The notes below the pieces were generated by a model that did not search any database, was not told the DNA's origin, and worked only from the letters and a program-made list of their open reading frames with translations. A stretch of 20,557 nt of DNA from Pelargonium nanum (taxonomy: Eukaryota > Streptophyta > Magnoliopsida > Geraniales > Geraniaceae). The DNA lies in contig JAYMTF010001933.1 of the NCBI GenBank assembly GCA_036897485.1, positions 1 through 20,557 on the forward strand, in the 5' to 3' direction. The translations under genes were made by a program, and so were the position numbers. This document shows positions 1-10,759 of this stretch, in pieces (the stretch's first letter is position 1; every line of letters begins with the position of its first letter).

Positions 1-473
1 CGCCCATTCTCACTTTCAAGGGAGAAAAGGCTGCGATACAAACACAACCATATATAGTTCATACAAATGCAGAATATATCATCTAAAGTAACTGTTGTAT
101 TGAGATATGTACGGTGTCTGATATATTTTGTACCTTTGATGGCATTTAACAGAATTGGGTTGCTGAGATCCTGCAGAGAAGAAGAAAAGCAATATCAAGG
201 AAAAGCAGGCTGAGAAGATACATGTGAATGATAGAGGTAGATGTGAACTGAGCTCACCAGATTGAGAAGACTAGTTGTGCCCCAGCTACAGGTACCGTAG
301 TCGCATTTATCAGGTGGCCACCAATCCAAGGTGGCACAAATGAAATCATCATCAGTTGTTGCTATGGCAGCTTTGCCATCAATATGGACAGTTGCTGTAG
401 TATTGGAAACTCTGTGAGTGATCCAAAACACCCAATACCCGAAAAGCAGCAACAGAATAATCAGCCTGATCAT
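1..473 (-). CDS. Heparanase-like GH79 beta-glucuronidase, N-terminal exons (partial)
   Basis: This is the 5' part of a plant heparanase-like protein (glycoside hydrolase family 79, the AtGUS1-3 type), secreted enzymes acting on glucuronic acid in arabinogalactan proteins and other glucuronides. Three exons join in frame on the minus strand: 473-258, 170-134 and 30-1, with donors GTGAGC and GTACAA and acceptors CTGCAG and TCGCAG. The product begins MIRLIILLLL, a hydrophobic signal peptide to about residue 20. It continues with family-typical text: HIDGKAAIATTDDDFICATLDWWPP, written as HIDGKAAIATTDDDF then ICATLDWWPP, followed by CSWGTTSLLNL, DLSNPILLNAIK and AFSPLKVRMGG. The catalytic glutamates lie beyond the window. 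I chose the ATG at 473-471; the in-frame codon two positions upstream is GTG, with a TGA further up. Family assignment is secure; substrate and paralogue are not determined. Confidence 0.9.
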
Positions 474-475
474 CG

Positions 476-523
476 TCACCTTACACGCTCAACGTCCTTT
501 GCATCAGTTTCTGAGAAACCCAT
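476..523 (-). promoter_or_regulatory. Upstream ORF in the GH79 leader
   Basis: A short reading frame precedes the GH79 start on the minus strand. Its ATG is at 523-521, in a good context (A at -3, G at +4). It encodes MGFSETDAKDVERVR and stops at TGA 478-476, two bases before the main ATG. If the transcript starts upstream of 523, most scanning ribosomes would meet this ORF first, which would lower main-ORF translation. The transcription start is not visible, so its presence in the mRNA is inferred. The polypyrimidine (CT-rich) leader just upstream suits a plant 5'UTR. Confidence 0.5.
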
Positions 524-572
524 GTTAGAGAGAGAGAAAGAGAGGAGAGAGAGAGTTGAAGAAGAAGAAGAA
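524..572. repeat. GA/GAA-rich low-complexity tract
   Basis: Purine-rich run of GAGA and GAA units on the plus strand, which is CT/TTC-rich in the sense of the GH79 gene. It probably forms part of that gene's 5'UTR or core promoter, where CT-rich patches are common in plants. Confidence 0.7.
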
Positions 573-834
573 AATATGCATTGTGAGCAGGCATTGGCTA
601 ATCTCTATTGGCAATTGGGAAGCCCACCATGTATAGCATGATGCTTGTTTTTTTTATTGTGATTCCTTTCCTATCTCAGTCTTATTGTTTAGTGGAAGAA
701 CTGATAGTTGCATTATCACTATCACTGGTCTCTGTTTTCAACAGTCCTATCCATAAACCCTCCTCACAGTTGAAACCTCATCATACACACACACACACAT
801 ATATATAGGAAAAAGAATCTAAGCCATGACTTGA
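573..834. other. GH79 upstream region
   Basis: Likely promoter-proximal sequence of the minus-strand GH79 gene. It includes a (CA)n(TA)n microsatellite at about 784-808. I see no convincing coding sequence or TATA box. Confidence 0.4.
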
Positions 835-975
835 GTTAAGTCAAATAAATGAGGTGATGATACCTCATTAAATTTTATTCATACCCGCCCAAGTGAATTG
901 GTGGGAGCGTAGCGACCCGTCCGGATACATGAATTTTAATAAGGTGTCATCACCTCATTAATGATTTAGTTTATG
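835..975. mobile_element. MITE-like foldback element, copy 1
   Basis: Two inverted arms of about 35 bases flank a GC-richer core. The left arm (about 838-872) contains AATGAGGTGATGATACCTCA; the right arm (about 930-975), read in reverse complement, contains TAATGAGGTGATGACACCTT. The core, about 880-925, carries the segments ACCCGCCCAAGTGAATTGG and GCGACCCGTCCGG. A diverged relative lies at about 13,928-14,105 and shares both arms and core words, so this is a dispersed repeat family rather than a chance hairpin. There is no coding capacity, as expected of a non-autonomous DNA element. The superfamily cannot be set because the target-site duplication is unclear. Confidence 0.55.
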
Positions 976-3412
976 CCAAAAATTAATTGGTTTAGGTTCC
1001 TCTTCCTCTCTCTCTCTCTATATATATATGGATGTATATTCATAAAATAAAGCTTGACATGTGATTTTATTTAGGAACAAGTACATCTCTAATACTTCAC
1101 TAGAGAATGACTTTTCATATTCAAATGGTTGAATGACTATTATTTTGAAATAATTTTTACAAATATAAATTACTACTATCATGAGACTGGCGTAGTGTTC
1201 ACTTTTCGCGTTGAAATAATTACTTTGGAAACATTGGGAAAGCATGGTACAATTTTACTTGAAGCTTCAAAATGAGGCTAATTTTGAACTAACTTTTATC
1301 TTATAAAATGATATTTAAAATGTAATAGAAATATTATAGATTTGTGTATCATGTTCAATGATAGACATAGAAATTCGGGTTTTATATTTTTTATTATTTA
1401 TTTACTCACTTTTATGCACATTTTCATATATGAAAAGTTAATAAATAATATTTAATTAACAAATGGGAGTTTCTATAAACTTTAACTTGTACATGTTGGA
1501 TACCTTTATATTTGTCAAAAGTAACAAATATGGGTATCTGTAAAACTCATTTATATCTCATGTCCTCTTGTGACTACGAATTTAATGACTTGTAACTCAT
1601 TTATCAATTATTCACAAATTTTGAAAAATGTTTTTTCATCAAATGCATGATTCTGTGTGAACTTTCAATAAATATATTTTTTATTAAAAAAATCACACTC
1701 GGTCAAAATTACAGTAAAACTAGTTCACATTACAATTGTTAGAGTATTGATTTGACAATATGAGTTAGGAAACTATTATCTCGATGGTGCACGATGAAAG
1801 TGTTATGAATTTGACAATACATACCAAACTTAATTTGTTCCAAATTTAAATGGTGTTTATGTATTGAACACGACTAATTAAAATTAGTTAAAACAATGAT
1901 AGTTTTGAGGAAAATTTGTGAACCATATACCCAAGGTTTGGAGGAGTGGGTCCAAAAATAAAGTTTGGTCAAACTTAGATTGAACCAGTTAAGTGTGTTC
2001 AATAAAATTTTATATTTGGTGCATTTTTAAAAGTGTCATATGGGATATTGATTTATCAGTATCATTTCAATATATCATTGCAAAAAACATATATTGATTC
2101 CTCTATACCACTTGATGACCAATGCTGATGATAGCTAATTAGCTATTGTTTTGTTTTTTTTTTAAAAAAAAAAAAGTCTCATGTGGGGTTTTTATTTATT
2201 TATGATAGCTTCTTTTTATAAAATTTGCAAATAAAATTCAAGAAATAGCTTATGACTAAGGCAGGCATGTAGGTTATAACTGGATCTGAGTTTTCTAGAG
2301 GCTCTATCTGTAGCCTGTTGGTGTACGTATGGTTTATCTATAATAATAATAATAATAAATAAAAGGCATTGGTAGTGGTAGAGAAAAATAAATAAATAAA
2401 TAAGAAGTCAATGATGCATAGTTGAAGAAAAAGACTGCATAATTTTTACCAATTATCTGTCAACATAAAATGAAGTGAATTAAGGGTCAAAATGATCTGG
2501 AAGACAACCTCGATATTGGAGTATGATTTTGTAGCCACAAGACCACAACAATATCAATAGTAAATTAGTGTTATAGAACATGTTTTTTTGTAGCCTCTAG
2601 CTATAATTCTTTAAAATAATCAAATAGATTCGACAACTCCGTCACTCCCAATTATTCAATATATATATTTAGGAATAAATTCCATTCAAATTTTATTAAC
2701 TAAGAATCAAACTAACGAACAAATGTCGTATTACGATTTAACATTCGTACTTACTCCAGTAAATTTTTGAGCGTGAAATATTTGTCTGAATATTTTTCAT
2801 TAGTGCCTTAATTAATCTCTACCACTAATTACTTTATTGATATTTTTTGCGGACTCTTCCTACGTATAATTTGTGTTTCAAAAGACATGTTTTTATGCAT
2901 GTACACCAACATTACATGCCGTGACTTTGTTTTAGTCGTCAAATTCTAAAATAGTTTAAAATCTTGAGACTTTTAATTTACTATTAGATTTTTATAATTC
3001 AAGTTGAGCATTCCAAAATACATGCATTTCTCATGGAAAAACAAGAAAACAACTTATTTTGCATAAATAAATAAATACTTTAAACATGAGCTCCAATTTC
3101 TATATTAATATAATGTTCAATACTGAACATGGATTCAACAAAATTTGAATCAGGATTGAAAAGATATATACCATCTATCAAATGAAAATGCATCCTTTGT
3201 TAACCTTTTTGTTATATAAGATGTTTGTGGGCCATCAGTGTTTATGCATGGGCTATATACACTATGCATGATATATAATTTGTTAATGGGCTATATGTAC
3301 ATGGGCTTGTTTGGTGTAGGGTCTTCAATAATATTGTGTGTTGGCATGCTCATGCTGTAAAATGTGTGTACTTGTATTTTCATGACAAATTATATATATA
3401 TATATATATTAA
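976..3412. other. AT-rich intergenic DNA with simple repeats
   Basis: There is no supportable gene. Visible structure includes (CT)n(TA)n at about 1003-1029, a T-run followed by an A-run at about 2151-2174 that could fold into a hairpin, (TAA)n at about 2340-2358, AAAT units at about 2385-2402, and a (TA)n tract at about 3392-3410. Open frames here are short and lack family resemblance. Confidence 0.6.
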
Positions 3413-3700
3413 CTTTTTTTTTATTATCGAAACTTAGGAAACTATTATTAATCGAAACCCATATCAGAAAGTAACAACTGGGAAACGTCGAGTGGAGGCT
3501 GAAGACCCAACCACCCTTCCGTTCCTGACACAGAACTAGACGATCTAGCTAAAGAATGAGCTACTCAGTTCGCAGACCGGTTTATCCAACTAAAAGAAAC
3601 TGAAATAAAATTCGCAGAAATAGACAAAATGTCTTGAACTATCAGACCCAAGGCACTAAAATTACCCTCCCTCCGGCCTGCAATGCTACCACAACTTAAC
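3413..3700 (-). pseudogene. Decayed LINE 3' end with RNase H-like domain remnant
   Basis: Read on the minus strand from about 3700 to the TAA at 3450-3448, one frame gives GLIVQDILSISANFISVSF, then SWINRSAN, a TGA stop, VAHSLARSSSSVSGTEGWLG and LQPPLDVSQLLLSDM. This matches the C-terminal RNase H-like (RVT_3) region typical of plant LINE polyproteins, where the broken codon usually encodes R or K. After the terminal stop, the minus strand runs into an A-rich tail (T-run at about 3413-3422 on the plus strand). The 5' part of the element is missing, as in most genomic LINE copies. It is clearly non-functional. A host RNase H-like gene fragment is a less likely alternative. Confidence 0.7.
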
Positions 3701-5046
3701 TTTGTATTCATATTTAATCGATGTGTGTTATGTTAAGTCTTGTTGGCCACCAATGACTTGAAAATAAGTCAGGGGTATAATTGTACTTAAGAATTGTTTA
3801 AATAAGTGGCATTAGTAAATGATAAAAGACAACATTTTTAATTATTCAGTTATTAATTATAAAACTAATTAGAGGTCACTCAAAGTGGATCGTTTTTATA
3901 TTTAGTAACACTAGTGTGTTTATATTAAAATATAGCCCCTATCCTTGGACTCCTTTTTTATTTTAGTTTTTTAGAGCAAGTTTGATTATGAATTCAATTT
4001 TAATTTTTCTTATCGTAGGGTGTTGACGATTTAAGTTCGAAAGGTTAGAATCATGTTTTTTGTTATAAAAATGCGGGCAAGTTGACGTGGGATGCTAATT
4101 TAAAAAAATTGTTATATGACACCTTATCAATATGGCGATTTTATTACCAATTATAAGATGAGAATAAAAAATATTAGAAGTACAATGTCTGTTTATCTCC
4201 TATAAGTTTATCTGACTCCTCTCTCTCACCCTCTTCTTTGTCTTGCAACAACATGCACACCCATCGTTCATTTCCTATCCACTCGGACCTTCGATCTCTA
4301 CCCTACCGAAAAAAACCTACGTGCATGTCATGAGACTAGATTAAGTTGTTTCATCATTTAAGTAACCACTATATTAATTTTTTTTGTCGTCAAATAATTG
4401 AATACTTTCTTATTTTGTACAATAATAATGTCCGGACTACGTGTAACATATATTTGTCTAACATACATTCATTTCTTAATTGCAATTTTGCAAAAAGATA
4501 TGTCGCCATAAAGGAATAATACATATTGTTGGCTATATATAGCATCATCAGATGTTTGTTAGAATTTAATAGCTTAAAGCTATGCGATCGATTTAGATAT
4601 GCATTAAGTTCCGGTTAAAGAATTAGAATACAAACAATAATATAACACATACCACAATAAAAGCTAACGACATATAAACTAATATACACTAACAATACAA
4701 TGTTTCAATATAAGATTACTGGTAATTTATATACCAACACAAACGGACTAACATAAAAGGATATACACTCCATGTCAAAAAAAAAAAATAAACACCTATT
4801 TTAAATCGATTAAAGAGATTAATAAGACCGACAACAAGAAAAAAATAATTTATTACACTAATTTATATGAATTTATTAATGTGTACATACACTCCACAAA
4901 AACAATCTCAACGCGTTGTTGCGGTAAAAATGGGAAATTGCAAATACGTAACCTAAAATTGTCACGTTATTTGAACTGAAAAAGATTTTTTATTTTTATT
5001 TTTTCGTTAAAGACAAGAGATGTGAGAAGAGACATGAATCAGCTTA
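3701..5046. other. AT-rich intergenic DNA upstream of the TOPLESS-like gene
   Basis: I see no coding sequence, tRNA or clear repeat family here. The rightmost part probably contributes to the promoter of the downstream TOPLESS-like gene. Confidence 0.5.
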
Positions 5047-5061
5047 GTGTGGGGCCCACAC
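5047..5061. promoter_or_regulatory. Inverted repeat with class I TCP-type site
   Basis: A 7+1+7 perfect inverted repeat, GTGTGGG G CCCACAC, contains GTGGGGCC, which fits the class I TCP transcription factor consensus GTGGGNCC. It sits roughly 100 bases upstream of the likely transcript start of the TOPLESS-like gene. Binding is inferred from the motif only. Confidence 0.45.
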
Positions 5062-5149
5062 CATTCACTTACTTCCCTTTATAGCTTATTTGACTTATCA
5101 CCAATGTTTTTGTAATAAGTGCATGCACCTATCTTCTCGCCACCCTCTT

Positions 5150-5229
5150 ATATTTCGGCTCTGCTCTCTCATTTCACCACTTTCTCACTACTCACTAAAT
5201 TTTCTCGAGAGCTAGTTTTTGATCTTCAG
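5150..5229 (+). other. Probable 5'UTR exon of the TOPLESS-like gene
   Basis: A CT-rich stretch typical of plant leaders follows a weak TATA-like TTATATTT (about 5148-5155) and ends at a good donor, CAG|GTTCGC (5229/5230). The transcript start is approximate. This noncoding exon is inferred from position, composition and the known presence of a 5'UTR intron in plant TPL genes. Confidence 0.45.
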
Positions 5230-6873
5230 GTTCGCTTTTTTGCAGAGCTCTCTGTTCTAATCTCTCGCTCTGTTTCTTCGGTTCCTATCAATTTTCGTAT
5301 CTCTGATTTGTGATTTGATCAATCTTTAATTTTGTAGTTATGTTTTCAATTAGTTTACTAACTGCTCTAATTTGCACGATTTTTTTTTGTAAACTGAAAT
5401 CCGATTACTTGCGATTGAATGATTGATCGTGATGAAAATTGAAAATGGGTTCTTTTTGTTTTTTGGAGATTGATCGAAAGTTTCTGACTTTTGTTTGGTT
5501 GGCGAGAAAATTGATTGAATCATTTACATATATATCAAATAGTAGTTGCTTTCAAATTGATTACTTTGATTATTTTGTGCTTGATTTTGCTGTTTGTCAT
5601 CAGTCAATTGGTTTTCAATGACTCCATTTTTCTATTGCCTTTTTGTGATCGTCTAATGGGTTTAAGATATCTGTAGCTATTAGTGAAGACAATCAGAATT
5701 ATCTGAAATTGTTTTTTTTTTTACTCTCTAATGAGTAATGACCCTATGGTATGATCAAAACCCTAAATCTGTTTGGCTGCTGAGAAAGAAGTGTTTTGAG
5801 CAAATAGTTTCATCTCTTTGATTCAGATGTTAAAAAAAAAAACTTCATTTAATTGAGTTATAATGTAAAATGATTGAGAGATTTGCTCTGCATATCTCAA
5901 GAAATATAGGTTGTCAACTTGTGCCTGGTTATGAACAAAATGGGATCTGGAAATGAAAAATGGATCGGAGGGAAGCTGTTTTTTTGTTCATGTTTGTTGT
6001 TTTTTTGTGTGTCTATTGCTCGAGTTAACTACACCAAGATGTACCGAGATTAGTCTATTTACTCTATTATGGTAGTCTCCTTTGGATTCTAAGTTTTGAT
6101 TGTGACGGTCTTCTGAATTCTTAGGGGTAAAATCTAATCAAGTTGCTTCTCTGTCGTTTTCTTATTATTATTTTTTGTTTTATACTAAAGGAGTTTCCAA
6201 TCTGAATGACAATGTATTGAATATTTAATGTTTTACCTTTTAAAGTGCTTGCTTTGCTGCTCAGAACAAAGTAGAACCTAAATTTCATATTGTGTTTATC
6301 GTCTTATGGATTGTTCATCTCAAGATTACTGTTTCTGTTGATGATCTTTGATGAAAAGAAAGGGATACTGTAAATGAGTTAAGTTCATTATTGAAATTCG
6401 ACTTGTTTTTATCTTCGTATCGTTCATATATATGTGCTTCATTAAAACCCTAACCTTCACCTAGGTGTAGGTACACAGAGAATCAGGAAACAGTTAAGTA
6501 GTCAAGAACATCATTGAAAATTTGACTTGGTTTGATCTTCTTGCCATTTTTTCATGTGACGTGCTTGATTAGAACCCTAACCTCCACTTAGGGAGTGAGA
6601 ATCAGGAAAAAGGAAAGGTGTGAAATTATGTGTAGTTCTTGTTTTTGTTACCAAAAATATGAAAACCTTGAAAATGACCGAAAAAGGTTAGTTTTTTTAG
6701 TTAAAGTAATAAATTCTTATTTGTGTAACCTCTTATTAAACTTGATTGTTTAGGTTTCCTAGTGATCGATCAGATAAGCTACTATATTTCATATAGCAAC
6801 TACTATATATATATTCTTATTCACCTAATTTTGTTCATTTAAAGGTTTTGTTGACGAGAAAGAGCTTATACAG
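5230..6873 (+). other. 5'UTR intron of the TOPLESS-like gene
   Basis: T-rich DNA of about 1.6 kb without coding potential, from donor GTTCGC at 5230 to an acceptor at either 6843 (TTTAAAG) or 6873 (TTATACAG), the latter directly abutting the ATG at 6874. The start is rich in TCTGATTTG/GATTTGATC words of the kind linked to intron-mediated enhancement of expression in plants (an inference). A diverged tandem duplication lies within it at 6381-6620. Confidence 0.5.
6381..6620. repeat. Diverged tandem duplication within the 5'UTR intron
   Basis: Two units with an offset of about 123 bases (6381-6503 and 6504-6620) share the same word order: ATTGAAATTCGACTTG / ATTGAAAATTTGACTTGG, then TTTTATCTTC / TTTGATCTTC, then TTAAAACCCTAACCTTCAC / TTAGAACCCTAACCTCCAC, then GAGAATCAGGAAA in both. 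Each copy carries an ACCCTAA telo-box-like core, a motif found in promoters and first introns of many plant growth genes. The many mismatches indicate an old duplication. Confidence 0.75.
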
Positions 6874-9800
6874 ATGTCCGTTCTCAGTAGAGAGCTTGTC
6901 TTCTTAATCTTACAGTTCTGTAATGAAGAAGGCTTCAACAAAACTGCTCACATGTAGGTTTTATCTTGTTTTTTCCATGGGCACATCACACGCTGCCTAC
7001 AAACTTAGAATGTTGCATTTTGGTAATCCATGTTCCTGTTTTGTATAGAATGGAGCGAGAAAGTGGATTTTACTTTAACCTGGAGTATTTTTTGGACATG
7101 GTGCAATGTGGAGAATGGGATGAGGCTGAGAGGTACCTTTCTGATTTCACAAAGATTGATGATGATAAATACTCAACAAAAATATACTTTGAAATGAGAA
7201 AGCAAAAGTATCTCGAGGCATTGGACAAGTAAGCTTGTGACTTCTTCCAGTTGCTCTTGAAAAAAAATACTCTCATACAATCATTGTTTTCAATCCTAAT
7301 GTTCAATGAACTTAATGATCAGTAAAAATCATGCCAAGGCGTTAGATATACTCAAGACGGATCTAAAAGTATTTGAATTGGGTAACGAAGATTTATTTAA
7401 GGAAATCACTCAGCTTCTGACATTAAATGATATCAGGTTTGAGTTCTGTACTCCTTTTGATGATGTCGGATAAGGTAAATTCACAACTCATAATTTATGG
7501 TATCGTGTTTTTATTAAACAGGGATCATGTCTCTCTGTCCTCGTATGGGAATACAAGATCTGCAAGGGAAATTTTGGTTTCTTCGCTTAGGAAAATAATT
7601 GTGGCAAGTCCCAATTTCCGTGGTAAACTGAAATTTCCTAGCATCGATAGTCAAAGGTTACGGTGTCTACTTAACCAGAGGTATTACTTTGTTTCTCTCA
7701 TTTTAAGCTCTCCATAGGATGCTCACTTGTGTAGATACTTTCAGATGACTCGGTTAGATTAGATGCATATTCTCTGGAGATGACTACAACCTTTTGCGAT
7801 GAGTTTATTATACATTTTTACTATTTTATTTTCCATGTCTTGTAACAGCTTGAATTGGCAGCATGGACTATGTGAATATCCCCAACCAATTCCTCATATA
7901 GAATCCCTTTTTGTGGACCATGTCTGTCCACTTCAGCAAAACCGTTGTGATTCTGGTCCATCGACCAGAACTCATTCCACACTTGCTAACGGGGCTACCG
8001 GTCCAGGTGTATCATCGGAGCCAGGTATAGGCATTTGTTCTTTCACTGGAACTCGTGGGTGCATTTTATTTTAGGTTGTTTCTTGTAATCACAATATTCA
8101 TTGTGCAATTGTTTCTTATGTGCACACTGCTTTTTGAAACTACAGCAGGCATAGAGTGTCACGAGGGTTCTAATAATGATTCCGAGAGAAGGGTCAATCA
8201 GACTCAGAATGAGGTAAATCAGTTTTTGATGCAACTTTATTTGATAATGTGTAACTTAGTGTTGCTATATCATGGTGTTATATCTATGTGTAGGTCACAT
8301 CAACAGTCGGTTATCCTGATCAGAGCAACAGCTCAGTATTTATTGTGGATGATGACTTGCCGAAGACAGTTGCAAGGACCTTGAATGAGACATCTTCGCC
8401 AACAAGCATGGATTTTCATCCTTCTCAGCACACTGTTCTTCTAGGTTTGACATATACGACAATTTTATTCCATAGCATTTAATTGTGATAGATGATAATA
8501 TACGTAGTTGAAGTTAACTAATTAAGCTGTCGCGTGCATCATCAGTTGGATCAAGCCTTGGGGATGTAGGATTGTGGGAAGTTAAGTCTGGAGAAAAATT
8601 GCTATCGAGAAATTTTAAGGTTTGGGATATTGGAGCATGTTCATTGGGATTCCAGGTACTCTTCAAAACTATGTTATATATTATACCTTAACAAAAAGTG
8701 CGATTTAGGCCAACTGTATATTCTAAGATCTGCATTGCTCACTTTATTCAGGCAACTTTCGTCAAAGACCTATGTGTCAGTGCTAATCGAGTTATGTGGA
8801 GCCCTGATGGGTCATTATTTGGTAATTTGGGAACTCCCGTAACATTCAAGTTGTGACGTACGCTTCTAATTTGAATTTCAATTGTTTACGAATTCAACAA
8901 TACTGCTTTTCTTTCAAGCAGGGGTTGCATATTCAAAACACATTGTGCAATTATATACTTATCACGGTGGGAATGACGTCCAACAGTGTCTGGAGGTAGG
9001 TTTTTCACATTGACTCATTTGCTGTTTTTGAATATATTTGCCTTTTCACTTACACTGATATTCTTACATCTAGATTGATGCTCATGTTGGTGGTGTAAAT
9101 GATTTTGGATTCTCTATCTCTGCTGAGCAACTTCGGGTCATAACCTGCGGTGACGACAAGAAAGTTAAGGTTGGTGTTGTTATATTCAACGATTAAGGTA
9201 CATTGGAAGTTATATGATGTAATTACTCTTCTTTAAGGTGTGGAATGCCACCACTGGTGCCAAAATGTATACTTTCGATGGTCATGATGCTCCTGTTCAT
9301 TCTATCTGCCCCCATGCTAAGGAACGTACTAATGTAAGCATTAATCTTCCTAGAATCTCTCTCGGGGTTGATCCTATTTTGAAGTATTAACGCTTTTGTA
9401 ACTCTATTTGTATTGTTGTTCCTCAGTTTATCTTCTCAACATCAGTGGATGGAAAAATTAGAGTGTGGTTGTATGATAATTTGGGATCTAGAATCGATAA
9501 TGATACTCCAGGTCGTGGGTGCACTACTATGTTTTACAGTACGGATGGCAAAAGGTTTGTTTAACTAAATCTATGCTAGTTTGCTACCACTAATGATGGT
9601 TTGTGTTTTTATAATGTTTTATGGGTGAATGATAAATTTGTCATTCAACACTTTGCTAGGCTTTTTTCATGCGGAACCAATAAAGATGGCGAAACATTTC
9701 TTGTTGAGTGGAATGAAAGTGAAGGCTCTAGCAAGAGAATCTATAAAGGACTTCAAGCTCGTTCTTTGGCTACTGTACAATGTGATAGAAGCAAGAACCA

Positions 9801-10715
9801 AATTTTGGTTGCTGGTCATGACCATTCAGTTAAACTTTGGCATATGGACAATGTGGAGCTTTTGACCACTATCAATGTAGATGGAGGCTTACCAGTAAGT
9901 TGTTTTGGAGCTATAATTTTTGGTTTCTCATTATTTTACTTTTTGAGAAGAAAAAACAACAACTTGGTCTACATGAGTTCATTGAGTTCTTTTGCATGTT
10001 TTATAGTTACGCTTATTCAAATATAGATGCATGAGACACTTATTATTCATTTTGACATATTCTTTTCTCTCTCGATTCTTATAGGCAACTCCACGTCTTC
10101 GCTTTAACAAGGAGGGAACGCTATTGGCGGTTAGTGCAAATGAAAACAGAATCAAAATCTTGGCAACTAGTTCCGGTCTTCAATTGCTGCAAACAGTTGA
10201 ACATTGTACTGCTAATGCCTCTAATAGGGTTATTTATGAAACTTTGAGAAAGGTCACTATAACTTATTACCACTGACTAAACTAGAAGTGTTTTTTTTCT
10301 TTCTTTTCTGTCAATTTTATTTCATTTTTCTGCCTTTGTTGTTTACTTGTGCAGACTGCAAATAATAAATTAACCACTTCTACTGCTGAAGTTGGAATTT
10401 GGGATGCTCCATTGGTGGGTACTAATTGAGTTGGTTTTTTAAGATTTATGGTTTGTCTGACATCATTACGTAGCATATGAGAAATGTTAAGTATTGCATC
10501 TAGAATTTCATTTTTTGTACTATCTTGCGGATTGCTTCTGAAATGATAAAGTAAGTGGTTTTCTGTAGAATACGGAGACAAGAAACTGGGCTGATGTGCC
10601 ATATAAATTGAATGAAGAATATAATAACAAATCGAAGGATAGAAGTCTCAATGGAATTAGCAGATCACAGTATCGGCTCTTGAGGCTTCCTGCTCAAGTG
10701 AAAACGAACGAGGCA

Positions 10716-10759
<44 letters not shown>

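Noticed and set aside
477..479. GH79 start two codons upstream of the chosen ATG
   Set aside because: That codon is GTG; the first in-frame ATG is 473-471 and an in-frame TGA lies a few codons further up.
1018..1245. 75-codon minus-strand open frame in the intergenic region
   Set aside because: Low-complexity AT-rich sequence; no family resemblance or promoter context.
2151..2174. T-run plus A-run as a terminator or hairpin gene
   Set aside because: Simple homopolymer sequence common in plant intergenic DNA; no adjacent transcript to end.
6874..6957. Exon 1 of the TOPLESS-like gene extended to ATGTAG|GT
   Set aside because: That would place an in-frame TAG directly after H27-M; ending at CACAT|GTAGGT restores TPL-like HIMERESGF.
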